A stretch of DNA of 64,000 nucleotides from Stercorarius parasiticus (GCA_013396915.1 VWZL01000170.1:1016703-1080702), one strand, 5' to 3'; counted from the first letter of the stretch, positions 14,001 through 29,000 are shown. A program made the numbers and translations. The notes: generated by a model from the letters alone, not told the origin.

Positions 14001-17000
14001 TGGCATATGTCTCTCCCTGAAAAAACACTACAAATATGCAACAGGAAAATATGAAATGGTGGTAACATCTTAATCATATTATGAGAAATGAGTATAAAGA
14101 ATAAATTCTTGTCCTTTAGTCATTTTGTAAGGTGGTTAAAGTATGGGGAGCTGTTGTTTTGGTATAAAATCCTGTGGTTCTTATCTCAGATATTCTATTG
14201 GGAGACAATGAGGAAACTCACATGAGAGAGGAGAGTTAAGGCATGGCAAAGATTACATGCAGTGGGCTAAAGTTAGTCCTGGCACCAGCGAGCATACGTG
14301 CCCATTCACTCTATAAAAAGCTTTGTCCTTATTATTTAGGGCCTGCAGTTGTTCAAAGTATATAAAGACACCCAAGAAATGTTTGTGTCAAATACTGAAA
14401 ATATGAATGCAAAGCATCAGGACCAAGGTCAACCATGCTTTTTTTCTTTTCCAAACTGAGATGAAGTGTGTTTGTGGGAATTTATTAATAGCTGAGAAGC
14501 TCTGCCTCTGTAATGGTATCAGTGGTGTCTTTCCCTGCGGAACTAGTAGCTGCCAAGATCTGGAGGAGGAGCTGGGTCCACGTGTTCTCCCAGAGTCCTC
14601 TACTCATGTCCTGCTCCAGCCATGGGCCCTGCTTTCACCATTCAGGTTGTACCTGGGTGTCATCTTTGGTCTCCAGGCACATGAGTCATTTTCCTCCTTT
14701 CATGGTCAAAGACTGCAGATTTTTATAGTGGTGATGGTGGAAAAATCAGTACCCATGGCACAGTTTGCAGAATATACCAGTTTTCCTGTTGGGAGTGGTG
14801 GAGTTGTTGCTGTTGTAGTCATTCCTGTTCTTCTTCCTGCTGTGGGCAAGGACTACATAATTTTTATGGAGATTTTCTAGAGAAACTTCTCAACATCTCT
14901 ACTGAGCAGATCACTGTCTTGTTCTAGAAACGTCATTAAATTCTGGAAAGAGACATGAGTTATTAGATGAGTCTTTTTCTTCTTGGCTCTCGAAGCCTCC
15001 TTTTGGCTATGTTTTTGTCTTAGTGGGCATTGGATAGAAACCTTCTGTGAAGCTTTTCTTAGAGAAGTCCAGTCTACGCAGATTTTACTCCGGGTTATTA
15101 AAAACTTGAAATACTACCTTTTGCAGAATTTCTCAGATAAATGCGATTACAGTTAAGGCCCATAGAAGTGCGTCCTGACCAAGGTGCATATTTATTTTAT
15201 AAGTGCACAGCAACATGTAAACTGATGCAACTAATGTATGCAAATTCAAGGTTGTTTCAAAAAAAATTGTTGGCTATTCATTAGGTTCTTTTCCTGAAGA
15301 AAATTCTTTTAAAAATTATTTTGGTTTTGAAAGTTAATTTAGCATTCAGGAAATATATCAATATTTTATTGAAAAGGGAAGTCTTGTGTTTCCTCACAAG
15401 AAATGACACTTACCCTTAGAAGGGCATACCTCTAGGTGTCCCAGGGTATTTGTCTCCATTTGCATTCCCACACTGATGCTTATGTTAGGATTCCCAGGAA
15501 GAATATGGATCAGGTCTCTCTGTAATGTTACAGCTTATTGTGAGGGCATAGGCATTCCAAAAACCAGACTTTCCTTCTACTCTTGTTTTACATATGTTGC
15601 CAAATAATGTGTTATCAAATTTCAACTTTGCTGGCTTGGACAGAATTATACCTAGTCCTGTAGAAGTGGTAGATTTCCTGTCAAAACCTCTACCTCTTTG
15701 AACCTTCCATTTCTCTTTTAAAATGATTGAAGATGTTTTTTCTTGGTTTTATGTGTGCTAATATGACCAGTTCTGTACTGTGTTTGGGTTTTTTAACCGT
15801 CTGCATGGTAAATGGACAGTCAGTTGGAAGGAGGCGACTTGGCAACAAACAGGTGGATGATATAACTTATTTTTTGCTTAACATAAAGTGTTGAAAGTAG
15901 GTGACCTTTCTTTTCTTCTTGTGCCCTCTAGCTGAGCTGGGGGACTATGACCCATATAAGCACACTGCGGGATACGTCTCGGAGTACCGCTTTGTTCCTG
16001 ACCAGAAGGAAGAGCTGGAGGAAGCCATAGAGCGGATACACAAAACTCTGATGTAAGAACTCAGTACTGTTGGGAACTTGGCAGGTCACATCAGATTTGG
16101 AGATGCTTGGTAGGTGGGGAAGGGAGCGGCTGGTGGTGCGGAGTTGAGGTCTCTGGACCCGAGGAAAGAGCACAGAGTATCCAGTTATGTCCCTCAGAAA
16201 CAGAAAACATTTTATATTAATTGAAGTTGTTCTTTTAGCAACTGAGTAGGACAGTAACTGGAAATATGATGTCTGTCAGGCCTAGCTACAAGTGTTTCAG
16301 AACTAACATTTTTAATAGTGCTTCTGTTTCCTCTCAGTTTTGTAGTGGAAAAGAATGAAATAAAAATCTGTGAGTTCAGTTCCCTGTTCCAGGACAGATT
16401 TCCTGCATAATTTTGGACAAATTGCTTATTATGCCCATCCCTCACTCTGCCATCTGTAAAATGGGGATAATAACATTTCTTTTATTCCTACTGCCCTATG
16501 CATTCAAATGAACTGTTAAGACAAAACTACTTTTAATCTAATAATGTACAGCAGTTGGTACAACGAAGCCTCTATTTTCTTGCCAGATCCTTAGCTGGGG
16601 TAATGAAGGAGTGCTTGTTGCAACCTGCATGAATCTTTGTGGGAGCAGCTCACATTGCAGGAGGTACCAGGAAAGCAGTTTGTATGCCCATGTTTTAAGT
16701 GATAATCTCGGTTGCAACATCTGCGTGAATTGAAGAGACAGTTTGGTTTTACAAGCATAAGGTCCTTTCATTTTATTAACCAAGATATCTTACATAAAAC
16801 ATGTTGGCAATGGTCAATATAATGGCTTCCACTGTAAGGGAGAACATATGATTTGTAAGAAAAAAAGCAGCACCTAGAAACAGAGTCATCAGGCAGCACT
16901 GAATAACACAGGGCATTCAAAGAGCTGGTTTCTGGACAAAAACCAAACAAGTTCCAAAATTTTGCATATGACCTCAAAGGAGTGGGAACACAGGGTATCC

Positions 17001-20000
17001 GATGGGCCTCGAGATAATTTTGGTTTAAACTGAACAAGGCACTACAGAAGTTCACAGGCATTGAAGCAGTAGTTGGTAACATTTCTTATGTATGAGAAGG
17101 AACTGAGAAAGGAGGAATAAGCTAGAGTTACGGTACTTGGCAGGGGCAATTGTTGAAGAGTTTGCAGGAGGAAAATATTAGGCGCATTGCAGATAAGACA
17201 AAGGAGAACTGTAGAGATCTGGAACATGTATGTCGACAGACCTGTCAGATTCCTGCAATCCCAACTTAACCTTTGCACAAGTTGGAAAAGACAGATTCAT
17301 TTTTATAATAGAGTCTGCGAAACACTAATTCACCATCTTCCAGTTTTACCAGCATTGACATTCTGGATAATCTCTGCCTGATGGTGGATCCCAAGATAGT
17401 GCTTTGGGAGTCGGTTGATTTTCTGTCCAGCAGCCATTTGTGTGTGCAATGCTTTCCCGTGCTTACTTGTCAATGGAGTGGGAAGCAAAACTGTCATAAG
17501 GACAAACCAGGAGATGGACTGGAGTGCCCAACAGTTAAGCAAAGCAAGATAAGAACTAGTAACCTCTGGCCCCATTGGTGCTGTCGGTGCTTGAGAGAGG
17601 AACAACAGCAGCAACATACAGAGGAAAAACATAGCCATCTCATAGGGAAGTTGGAGGAAAGAACATACTTTCCAGCGACGGAGACAGAGCCAGAAAGTGA
17701 TCCTGTGTGAATATAGCTTGAATACTAGATGCATTTGCAGCAGCTGTGTAAGTAGTCTTCTTAAAGAAGAGGTTTAAATCTACATTGTCTCTAGGCGTAC
17801 ATACAATATAAAAAAATTCTCAGCAATTCAGAGCTACTTTTTGTCACGCTTACTGATTTTTAAAAATGGTCTTCTATGTATGAAATACTTTCAGTGAGAT
17901 TAGTTTTAGACTGAAGTACTCTTGCCATATGAGTAACAGGGCCGAACCACCAGCCACTGTGTGAAAGCACTGGAAGTCAGAGAGATTTGGCTTCCCAACC
18001 TGCTGTTCCAAATATTAGACCACAGTGCCTTCAAAAATGCAAAAGGTGAAATTGGTTTTGAAAAAGAAGCATGTGCCAGAAGTTCAACTGTACATAAAGC
18101 CAAAATAAACATTTACTTGCTTATCTCCAAATGTGTGTTCCTGGTAAGTATAAAGAAGCTTGTTCTAACAAATCCAAGTTAGGTGCAATTGTGATATAAC
18201 GATTTATTAAGATGAGAGCAGTAAGAAACATTTTATGAGTATGTTCATCGTACCCTTTGTCAAAGTAATGTAGAGATAATCAGAGCTAGCCATCTTGTAT
18301 GTAGATCTAGATTTCTTGATTCTCTTGCTATAATGAAGGTACAGTCTGGATAAAGGTTAAGTAATTTCTTGCCTGTAGTTTTGCATGTTAGTATTATTTG
18401 TGACTTGTTTAATGAGAATAGATATTAAGTCAGAGACACAGCTGTTCTTTTTGAAAGGTTCTGTAATTGGAGTCTGTGCCAGTTGCCACATTGACCTGAG
18501 TTTTCTCTTTCAGGGAAGAGAGTCAGTTGCTCAATAATTATTTCTGTGTGGTTGCCTGACTGCTCTATAGTAATTGCTACGTTACAGAGAACCTTACTAC
18601 AGGTCCTTTTGTGAAGTAAAAAAGGACTGTTTTTTTTCTGTTCTAGAGATTGTAAACTGAGGCACAGAGAGTTACTGGTTCAACATCACAGAGGTTGTGT
18701 TTGAGAAATGAAACTTGAGATGAATTGCTATGTACCAGGCCACCAATACTAAGCAACCTTCATTCCTCTCTCAAGTTCCTGTAGTCATTAGTGTAGTGAA
18801 TCAGATTGAGACCCGTTTGCCTCAAAAAGTTTATAACCCTGAAGACGCAGTTCAGAAGCTGGAGAACAGTGGTTGCAAAGAGAAGTAATAACTGTCTTAA
18901 TACTGTCTCTAGTATTTTTATATGCATACTGATCTAGAGGTCTGATACTCTTTTGCTGCTTGGCTGCAGTTAGGTATCAGGGATTTAGAAGCATCAGAAA
19001 AGAGAGTGGAACCAAAGTGTACTCATTGCTAGTTCAGCCTGACTGTCGTCATCACCACTGCCAGCATTGACTTTACACAGCTGATAGCGGTCTCTTTAGT
19101 TAAGAAGTTGGAAGCTAGGATGGCTAAGGGCATATCCCAAATTATCTCACCTACCAGAGACATTTTATGGACAGGTTTGTGATATGGTTTAGAAGAACTT
19201 CTTTATCCTTTCTGGGGCCCAGCATGGAAGTGCGGGGTTTTTTTTGCAAGACAGTCCAGTAGCTTTCAGCGCAGTATTAAAAAGGAGTGAAGATGAAAAT
19301 GCAGCTTCAATTATTTCAGTCTTGCAACAGAGTGTCTTGCTCTTTTATCAATGGCAGTTATTAAAGGGAGAATAAATTAAATTCTGAGGATAAGTCTGTT
19401 GAAGGCTTAGAATTTATTTAGTCATTTTCTTCTTTTTCAAAAGAAATCCTTCATCAGTGACGTAAAATATGTTCCTAGTAGCCATTTTTTCCCCCCACCA
19501 GTTTTCCCCTATTGTTTCCTACCAGCATGCAGGTGGTGGTAGTTTTTAACTGATGAATTCACATTTGCAGATAGGAAGGGAAGCCGGATCTTTGAAACTG
19601 GTAATCTCTTGAGACAGTCTGCAAACTTTTCACAGTAGCAGACTGGGGTATTACCAGTTGGTGTGACTTCCTGTAGGCAGGGTCTTATGAAGAAGGGAAT
19701 ATTTTATCTGAAGTCATGAATGCTGCTTTCAGAAATCCTTTGTAGTTTCAGCTCTGCTGAGGGGGAAATACTACCCCCGTCAGTCATTCTATGGCTGCTT
19801 TATTAATAATCACATAGTAATTGAAAAAAAGTTATTTTGTGTATTTAAGTCTAAAAATTGAATGTCTGAAGTATGTTTGTGACAGCAGGGAAAAGATTAG
19901 CCACTGTTGTATGCATGCATTGTATATATCATAGAATCATAGAATGGTTTGGGTTGGAAGGGACCTTAAAGATCACCTTGTTCCAACCCCCCTGCTGTGG

Positions 20001-23000
20001 GCAGGGACACCTCCCACTAGACCAGGCTGCTCAAAGCCTCATCCAACCTGATCTTGAACACCTCCAGGGATGGGGTGTCCACAGCTTCCCTGAGCAACCT
20101 GTTCCAGTGCCTATATATGATAGCATGTATCTGTGGCAGGATCTTACAGCAGAGAAGCTTTAGTAAAAGTTTGTGCCCACTGTCCAGTCTCACTTGGAGC
20201 GAGCAGAAGTACAGTGCTGGAAGGATAATGGCAGCCTACACAAATGTTAGGAATGGTTGCATATCTGTCCAGCAAAAGTGCAGAGTTCTTACACAGAATT
20301 TTGTTTACAGGGGTCAAGTTCCTGCTGAGGCAGAAGTGAACTATTTAGGGGTGGCCAAATCCCTGGAAATGTATGGAGTGGATCTCCATCCTGTTTATGT
20401 AAGTATTGTTTAAATATTTTAAACTTGGAAACAAAGAAAAAAAATTTCTTGTACTAATGTGGGGGAGAGTATTTATATAGTTTAGTTGCCACAGAGTAAC
20501 TTGAAAGGAAACACTGTACTTAAGAAGTGCAAAGGAAGGCATACTTACAGACTGAGGGGATTCAGTCATTCATACATACGGAAGCCTAATGGTTTTCAGA
20601 TGAAAGGCTGTGATTGTATTACACCTCTAAAAGACAATCAGTTATACTCTGGGAAAAACAATTCAGATAAATAAGAAATAATTAGTGTGAGTGTGAGGAG
20701 AGATGAGAGAGGGTTATAACCTTTGTCTTTGACACAAGAATTTGCACGTTATTCTTGTTTAAATAATGGCAAGTGTGTCCTGAAACCTTTTCAATACCAT
20801 TGCAAAAACTAGGGTGGGGTAACAGCACCATGTCTGGCTTTTTAAAATATTCATCGTGAAGGTTTTGCTAAAGATCCAGAGTATGTTTCCAGCTTTTCCT
20901 GTGCTGTATTGTGCAGCATTGCAAGTTACCTGCATTGCCTCAGCAAAACGCTCCACTTCTTTTGTAAAACAGTGTGTATGTTGGGATTGGGTCCAAGTCA
21001 TCACCTGGAGGCTATGTGCTCCTGGTGGAAACATCATTCTATCTTGTTTGAATAATTGCGCTTGTGGCAGGTTTTTTTTTGAATAAAAGAAAATCAGAAG
21101 TTCAAATGTGGAGTTGTAACGTAGATAGTTCACTGAGTTAGATGTCAGTACTTTGTAAAATTACTTGAAAGAAAATAAAGAAATCAAGATACTACCAGAA
21201 GATTAAGTATGTATTTCCTGCTGAAAATTGTGTAGCCCGCAATATGAATTATTTTTTAATGCACCCTGTGGCTTAATTGTAATCATTTCCCATGCTCTGT
21301 GCCCCTCCCTCCCACAGAAAGCTGTGGGAGTTACTGGAACAAGATTCAACATGATCCAACAAAATTGTGTGAAATTAGCAGAGGCTGGATTTTTTTTTTT
21401 CCCCTCTTAACTTGCTTTTGCTGTGCAATGACATCCCTGTCTGGGTAATGAGGGGTGAGTTGTAATACACCCAAGTCTAACCCCTGAATATCATTGTTTC
21501 TATTAACATTACAACAGCAGCAGAAGCCCTCATTTGAGACTGAAGCTGCGCACATGAAGAGATGTAGTTTTTTCCCTTGCTTGGTCATATTAAAAGTAAA
21601 GTTTTCTTTAGCAGTTAGTTCACTGAGGCGCGCAGGCAGAGGTTGTGCTTGAGCTTTCTCACATCAGGACACTTTCTGCAATCAGTCCAACTGATTTTGG
21701 TTACAGTCTGTAAATTGGGGAGGTTGGGGCCTTCTGCCGCTCGGCAACAGGGTTTTCACCCTGTTTTCTCCCAACACGGTTTGCAATTCAGATATGGACC
21801 TCAGGAACGCTTTCCTTTGGAGGAGATGATGCATGCCTCTGTTCCTTGCATGTCGCTACCCATTCTGAACAAGAAAATGCTCTGAATCTCTCAAAGAAGG
21901 TACTTCACTTGGTAGCAGTGTGCAGGTGATACTATTTTAGGAGGGAGAGAGCAGCTGTGAGGTTATATTGTAATAGAAAAAGTCAGAAAAACACTGTTTA
22001 CCTTCAGCTGAAAGTTAGGATGCCTGTTGCATTCATGTCTGAATAGAGAGTTTAGTTTCTGAGTTTTGGCTGTTTGCCAAATAGCCAAAAGTAATTCCTT
22101 TTAAAAAAAAAAAGTTATTTTTGTTTTTCACTAGGGCATGTGGAATCTCCCATTCTTTCCCTCATTGCCTTTCTTTCTTGCCCCTTTGTCTACGCGTTTT
22201 TGTATAGGAGTTTGCGTCAGTAGATCAAATACTATTTTCTCATTTGAAGGGAGAAACAGTATGTTCAAGTCAGCTATCAGGCTGACTTCCTCACTGCTAC
22301 AGTGGTACAACTCACAACTCTATGAATGACATATGCTTTTATTTTCTAGGGTGAAAACAAATCTGAATATTTTTTAGGATTAACACCCATAGGAGTTGTT
22401 GTCTACAAGAATAAAAAACAAGTAGGAAAATATTTCTGGTATGTATAACTTAAATGTGCAGTCTGTGCTTAAACAATAACAGCTTTGTTGGATGGAAATG
22501 TCTTGATTTTGGTATCTATTTGAAAGGTTAATTGTTACCAATAAAAAAAATATACTTGGAATTCCTAATCTTTGTCTAGATTATACAGATTTTTAATTCT
22601 TTGGTAATCCAAATATTGAATAAAATAGTTCAACTTTATCATACTCATGCTGAAATATTTAAATACTGCAGATTTTCTGTTGTTATCTGGTGCATACCTG
22701 AAAAAAATTTCTACCTGTGAATTCCTTTTTGTCTTTGTATGTAAATATATAAAACTGTATATTTTATTATGCATGAAAATAAAGTCTCATGAAGTTTTGT
22801 CTGTCTTTTTTTCCAATATTACAGGCCTAGAATTACAAAAGTTCACTTCAAGGAAACACAGTTTGAACTTAGAGTCCTGGGAAAAGATGTAAGTTTTTAT
22901 TTAAGCCTGAAAAAAAATAATAATGTAATCTCAGGCCTAATGAAATGGGGAATTTGTCATGTCCGTCAAAACCTGATTTATTTTATTGAAATTTACTGCA

Positions 23001-26000
23001 AGAAACCATCAAAGTGAAATTAATTTTATTGATAGTTACTGCTAGAAAATTACCTTATCCTCAAGTGTAGTGTGGTCTTGATGGTGCTTGCAGTTTTATT
23101 ATAGAAAGAGGAGGAAGAAAGATTTTCTGTCCACATTTTGCACTCAAGGGGAGAGAACTTCAGCAGAACACTACTGAAGTAGGAATTTTATAACAAACCT
23201 TTATCATTTTACATTGTGCTCTGTAAATTAGAGTAGGCTACTTCTGCAGTACCTTGTTTATGGTGTTACATAGTGCTTTCAAAGTCAGCTAAATCTACAG
23301 GGATCTAGTATTAACCAAAATGTGGATGGAGGAAAACTCACAAAGCTGTTAGACACAAGTAATTTTGTAGCTTGGAAATAGAAGCAGCCACATAATATAG
23401 CTCAAAACCCATTTGACAGAGTTTAACTTCATTAAGTTAAACCGTTAGACCGTTTGAGAGAAAAACATGTTGGTTCCAGTGGAGCAAGGATGGCAGGTTG
23501 ATAGCAAGAGGTTTTAGGGTACAGTCAGTGGAAAAGAGAGAAAGATGTTTATCACCTAGGAAGCATGTGGGGCAGGGGGAGGGGGAGAGTGTTGAGTATG
23601 TAGGGGAAATTATGAAGTGTAATAAAGCGAATAGTTGCAGTCAGTCTGTGATTTTTGGTATCTGGTTGAGTTACAAGTTTAGTTTGCTGAGTTGTTTTTT
23701 GAAAATACTTTGTAGGTCTCTTTGGAATATCAGGACTGAGAGTTTATAGTTTTGAAGAAGTATTAGCCTGTTGGCAGTATTCCCCTTTACTGATTATCAA
23801 TGTATCTACATTTACCTATGTAGTGCTTGTTAGTCTCATCCATGAGTTGTTTGAAGGCTGGGGAAAGGTTGGGAAAACTTTTCTCCGTGTTTCATGTGAA
23901 GGGTGAGTGCCTGTTCATGTATAAACAAGTCTGAGTTTGACTTAGAGTGAATTGCATTGACATGATGCTGTAGTTTCTGTTTGATGCCACATATGTGTAG
24001 TTTTTGTCTGAACCTTGTGGAACCGCAAAGGTTTAACATGCTGAGCAGAAAAACTGGAAGCTTTAGAAAATGTGCTTAAGTTGAGACTGTGAATGTTGAT
24101 GGCTGGTGAACACTTACTATTGTGATCATAAGGCAAACACTTTGACAGCACTTGGTAATTTCAAGTCTCAACAGGTACTTTTAGGAAATTGTTCAAGAGA
24201 ACACTAAGTACAAGGGTGTGTACCATCATTAAAATCCTCCTTTGCAACTAATACTCATTTGAAGTGCTTCTACAGTGCTTCGTATCCTATCAAGATTAGG
24301 AAAGGCCAAAATGGCACAGAAGGATCTTCCTCTCCCTTTTTTTTAAACATTCTGGTGGCATTACTTTGAAAAAAATTATGTATTGGAGTAAGTAACCAGT
24401 AGCCTTTGTCTCTGGATTAAAGCTGTCATAACAGTTTTGCTGTTCTGCACCCAGAGGAGGAAAAGCTCATCGGTGTATTTATATGACTGTATGTTTCAAT
24501 AGTCCTCAAAAACTTAATACACAAATTTCTTTTATTCCTCGTTTTTTTTGGAATAAATGCTATCACTTTGCCCTTCTGTGTGGGACATGAGTTTGCAGTA
24601 TATGATAGGAGAGTAAACATGCCATTTTTACTTCATCCTGCCTCCTGGGATATCACTTTATGGCCCAGGGAATTAATACTTTACTTGTTTCAGATGTGGT
24701 ATACCAAGTCTGCAGTGTGTTACATGTTTCCAGTTAGCTGGAGAGAATGCCGGAAAAGATTCAGGAAGAGAAGAAATAATGGACACTTTCCCGTGTCTTA
24801 GATGGAGTTTTACGGCATATAGCGAAGGAGTTAACATCATGTAATGAGAAGAGCAGATTATTTCCGAGTATATTGAGTGCTCTGTGTGAATCACGCTTTC
24901 CATGTTGTAGTGAAAACTCTGTGCAGGCTGGATTTTGGTTCATCTTTCTATACACTAGCCACCTTTACTCACACCTTCACAGGTACCTGTGCTCACCAAG
25001 AGGAAGCTTTTAGTACTGATGAAGTGTTGCTCTTCCCCTGCATGGGGTTACAACTTCTTTGTTCTTCCTTTTGATAAATTTGTCTGAGATTTTTTCAAAC
25101 ATACCAAAAGAATCTGAATGTGTACTTCCCACTAATGTGGTGGAGGTGGACACCTTAATCTCCTTGACAGATGGCAGATGTAGCAGTCTACATGTACGGG
25201 TCCATGTCCTTAGGCTACCAAAAAAATACACTGCGGGGTGCCTGTGTCAGCCATACTTATGGCTGCTGAGTTTGTTTACATGGTTTCACTTTTCATAAAC
25301 TTGATTTACTAAGCAGAAGATATTTAGGCTTACTGTTTTATAAGAAAGGTGCTTCACCTTTTCCGTTTTGTAGTGTAATCTCTTGTACTTCTTCATATCT
25401 CTTCCATGAGAACATTTCCTGTGTAACTTATATTTTTCCTGCATACCTTTTGCTATTGTGTGCAAGCATGACCATTGGTATATTGTTTTTATGTTTCATT
25501 GCTTTGCTTGTATTATGTTTTCCCCCTAAGGCTTGTCCCTTCATAAACAAAATGCTGCCCTTAATATTTGGCTGTCCATGACTCATCCTGACATGTGAGA
25601 CTAATAACCTGGACCAGCTGACAGAAACTCTTTTTCAGTGATGTTAATCATTGAATCAGTATTTCATGGTCCCTCGAGTGGACCCATGCTGTGGATTCTG
25701 AGCTAGAAACGTGTAAGGCTTTCTGTGAAACCTCTGTGTATCAGCATGAAATCAGGAATCCTTCCCTGGCAAGGACTGCACAGGAGGATTCCCTGAACAT
25801 GGCAAACAATTGCAAAGATTTTCTGAAGACGAGAAAAGTGTATTTTCCTCCAATTTCCTTTAAGAAAATGGAGAGATCCATCTGATGCCTGTGCACAATT
25901 GCTGGTAGCATAGATGTCTGTTGAGCAACCTCGCTGGAAGTGATCCAGCAATACAGGTGGCTGCCAAAGCCCAGCTCCACCGATGCCATGAAGCGGACCT

Positions 26001-29000
26001 ATCACAATGGATGCACTATGTGAAAGTGGGTGATTGAGGGGCTGCACAGCACAATCCCTGCACTTTCCCCATGTGAGGAGCATGGCTTGCTTCCTCGGTT
26101 TCTCTCTCAACTAAGGACATGAAACGAAACAGAGAAAAGTATGCTTTGATAGATGTGTAGGCTGGGAACGTAAATGTAATAATAAGCAGGAGTGAGAGAT
26201 GTGGAGCTTTTTTGCCTGTAGGTACCAAGTACTTCTGTGTTGTTCACCGCAACCCCGTACTGTTTTCTGTAACAGCACCTTTTACTTTGGTTGCACTGTG
26301 TCTGAACATGCAAGTGAATGATTTCACTCCTTCGCAGAGTTTATGCAAAGCTTCTGTACTTGTTACTTTTCATGTTTCTTTTTCACCAAACCAGAAAGTG
26401 TTGAATGTGCAAAACACTTGCTTTCATTATTTTTTGTTGTAAGAGAAAGTTCTTCTGGAAGTCAGAAATTTTTGTTTCGAGGGATTTTGAAATTTGGATT
26501 GTTTCAAGTCAGAACAATCCCACAACTGTGCAATTAAAAATGATTTACACAATTTCAAGCCATGCCTTCCTCTGCAGTCTTGCTTAGTCAGATGAAGAGG
26601 CCCAGCTCAGCTGAATTTATAAGGTGAAGTTGGTAAAGGCTGTTTTCAGGAGCAATACCAACCACTGACATATGCTAGAGGAACTTCAGGGCAATTCCAA
26701 AGCACATAATGCTCCCCATTCGGGCGACTGAAACTTGTCTCAATATGAGATTTTTGTGTTCTTTTAAATAGTCTCAGAAAACCCTGGAAATATGCTTTAT
26801 TTTTTTAATCTGCTTTCTAAAAGTGTCAGAAATCTGAAAAATAATTACAGTAATGAGGTGGTTCAGCTATACCCTTTCTTGCCTTGTCACATGCTGTGTT
26901 CCATCTTGAGTTACAAGTTCTGGGTGGGAACTTTAAATTTGATTTATTCCTCTGGCGGTTTCTTTGGAAGGTTGAACAGGGTTTGAAGAGATGTTCCTCC
27001 TATTCTAAAGTCCAATTTAGCTTAGATTTCAATTCCAGACAAAAATAGTATTTTGATCTTTATTACAGTTTAAGAATTACAGATTACTTTGTACAATTTT
27101 GCATTTGCCCACTTAAGCCAGAGTGGTAGTGGAAGGCGGACGTGAGCAAGCGTAGCGGAGTTAATACATCACATAGAATGGTTTTGGTTTGTTTTGGTTG
27201 GTTGGGGTTGTTTTTTGCCTTTTCTTAGCCACCTTCTGAGCCATTACAAAAGGATTGTAAGATCGGTTAAAGGCTTGATAGCAAAATCTTCAGTAATTAA
27301 CATTTTTGAAGGAGAACTAGGATTAAAATACCGGCATAAATTTATATGCATTACCACTAAGGTGTTACTGTTAGCTTTTTTTTGTAAGTTCTTCTTTAGT
27401 CTTTTTTTTAATTGGTATAATACAAGGCTGAGATAAGTTTGTTTCAATCTTGACATGCTTTATACAAACTGGCACGGCATTGTTAATTTGAATTCCTGAC
27501 TTGTTTAATGTTCTTAAAGATTGACCTTGTGTAACCATTGTCCATTACATAAGCTATGATTGGTATGCATTATGTAAATATATAAAGACAGAATATTTCC
27601 TATTGGAGTTAACAATTGATAGTATCCAGGTATGTGCCTAACCTGTCAAAGAATAATGTTGGGAAGCAGTGGCTTCAGAGCTAGTGTTAATATTTCTGTT
27701 ACCTGTATATGCACATGTATTATGTGTACATGCTGTGTGCTCTGTAATGGGGCAAGATCCCTCCTTATGCTATATTAATATTCAGTGCGACTACAAACTG
27801 TGGTGTGTGTGCTGCCAGGGTTCCTAATGTGGTTCTGGGTTTTTCTTCTTTGTTTTCTGAGCCTGGATTGGTGGGAACCAATGTATGTCTTGTCATAAGT
27901 TACAGCAGCTAAAGTCTGCTCCGAGTCATGGGTTTTCAGAAGGTTTTTGATCTGTGGATGGGCACAGTGCTCCATGGAACGGATGTAGTGGCCCTCTGAT
28001 CTTTGGAGTAATCGATGAACTTCACAAACAAGGATCTTCCGGCCCCCAGAGGGAAGAATTGTCATTTTAAGTGTGTGTCTTCTCTTCGGGAAGGACTCGA
28101 GCTTGCCCTGCCTGGGCACTGAGCTCACTGGGCAAAAAGCAGCTCTTAGCCTGAAAGGTGTGTGATCACCCTGGCGTGGCCCAGCAGGCAGGAGGTGTTT
28201 GCAAAGGGCAGCGTGGGCTCTCCTGAACTTGTGTGTCAGCTCTGGCAGTGTTTTGTGGTCAGGTGGAGCAGTGACCCCTCTGACTTCTCTCCTTTGAAGG
28301 CATTAGTAACGTTCTTTCAGTCTTTCAGTCAAGTTCGGCAATGAGGGGGAAGGGGTATGGTGGGGCGGTGTACCAATTACTAACCATTTCGTGGAAATCT
28401 CCAAGGCCCTGCCAGATCGGTCTTCTGGCCGATTTCTGAAGCAGCATAAAACAGGTAAAGGCTGTGGCTACATGTTTGAGTGCCTGTCTGTTTATCAGCT
28501 CGTAGTATGGTCAAGCTATCTTCATCCCCTGAGCTAGTCCATCTCACCTCCCATGGGTAAAAATGGTGGTAAAGCTATGGCAATATGAGCTTTAGTGTGT
28601 TTTAGAGACTGCAGGACAAGCTTCTAAAGCATTTAAAAGGAGAGGAATACTTTATGTTTGTCTGCACAGTTTTTTAATGTCTTGCCTTTTTCAGGGTTGT
28701 GAGAAGGTAGCTGAAGAGCTCAACAACTGGGTAGTGCTGGAAAGGGTATGCCAGTCCTTTTGTAGCCTCCAGACACATGATCTTGCCCCCTCCCTTGCTG
28801 GAGCAAGTCACAGGTGTGATCAAAAACCGCCATACAAAAATAAATGTTTTTTTGCTTGTTTGGTGAGCACAACTGGCTTCCTGAAAGAACAGACAAATGC
28901 CAAAGCTGGCTCAAAGGAAAGGGGAGATGTTCAGAGTGTGCAGACAACCAGGACTGCTCTAGAAGCAGTGAGCCATCACCTTTAGTACACTGGGCACTCC

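Larger units (their letters stand above)
16053..20310 (+). other. EPB41L4A: intron between exons d and e
   Basis: 4.3 kb. It contains two MIR-like SINE relics in opposite orientation (about 16395-16520 and 18640-18725) and one antisense CR1 3' fragment (19928-20112). The rest is unremarkable. Confidence 0.85.

Noticed and set aside
14407..14880. 157-codon open frame on the + strand as a gene or extra EPB41L4A exon
   Set aside because: There is no family similarity, and the flanking exons already join in correct phase at 12964/15932. The composition (Val/Phe/Leu-rich end) fits a chance frame.
23565..23590. G-quadruplex candidate in a G-rich tract
   Set aside because: Only three G-runs of adequate length lie close together; the fourth is more than 20 nt away. 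The same objection applies to the G-rich patch at 28344-28370.
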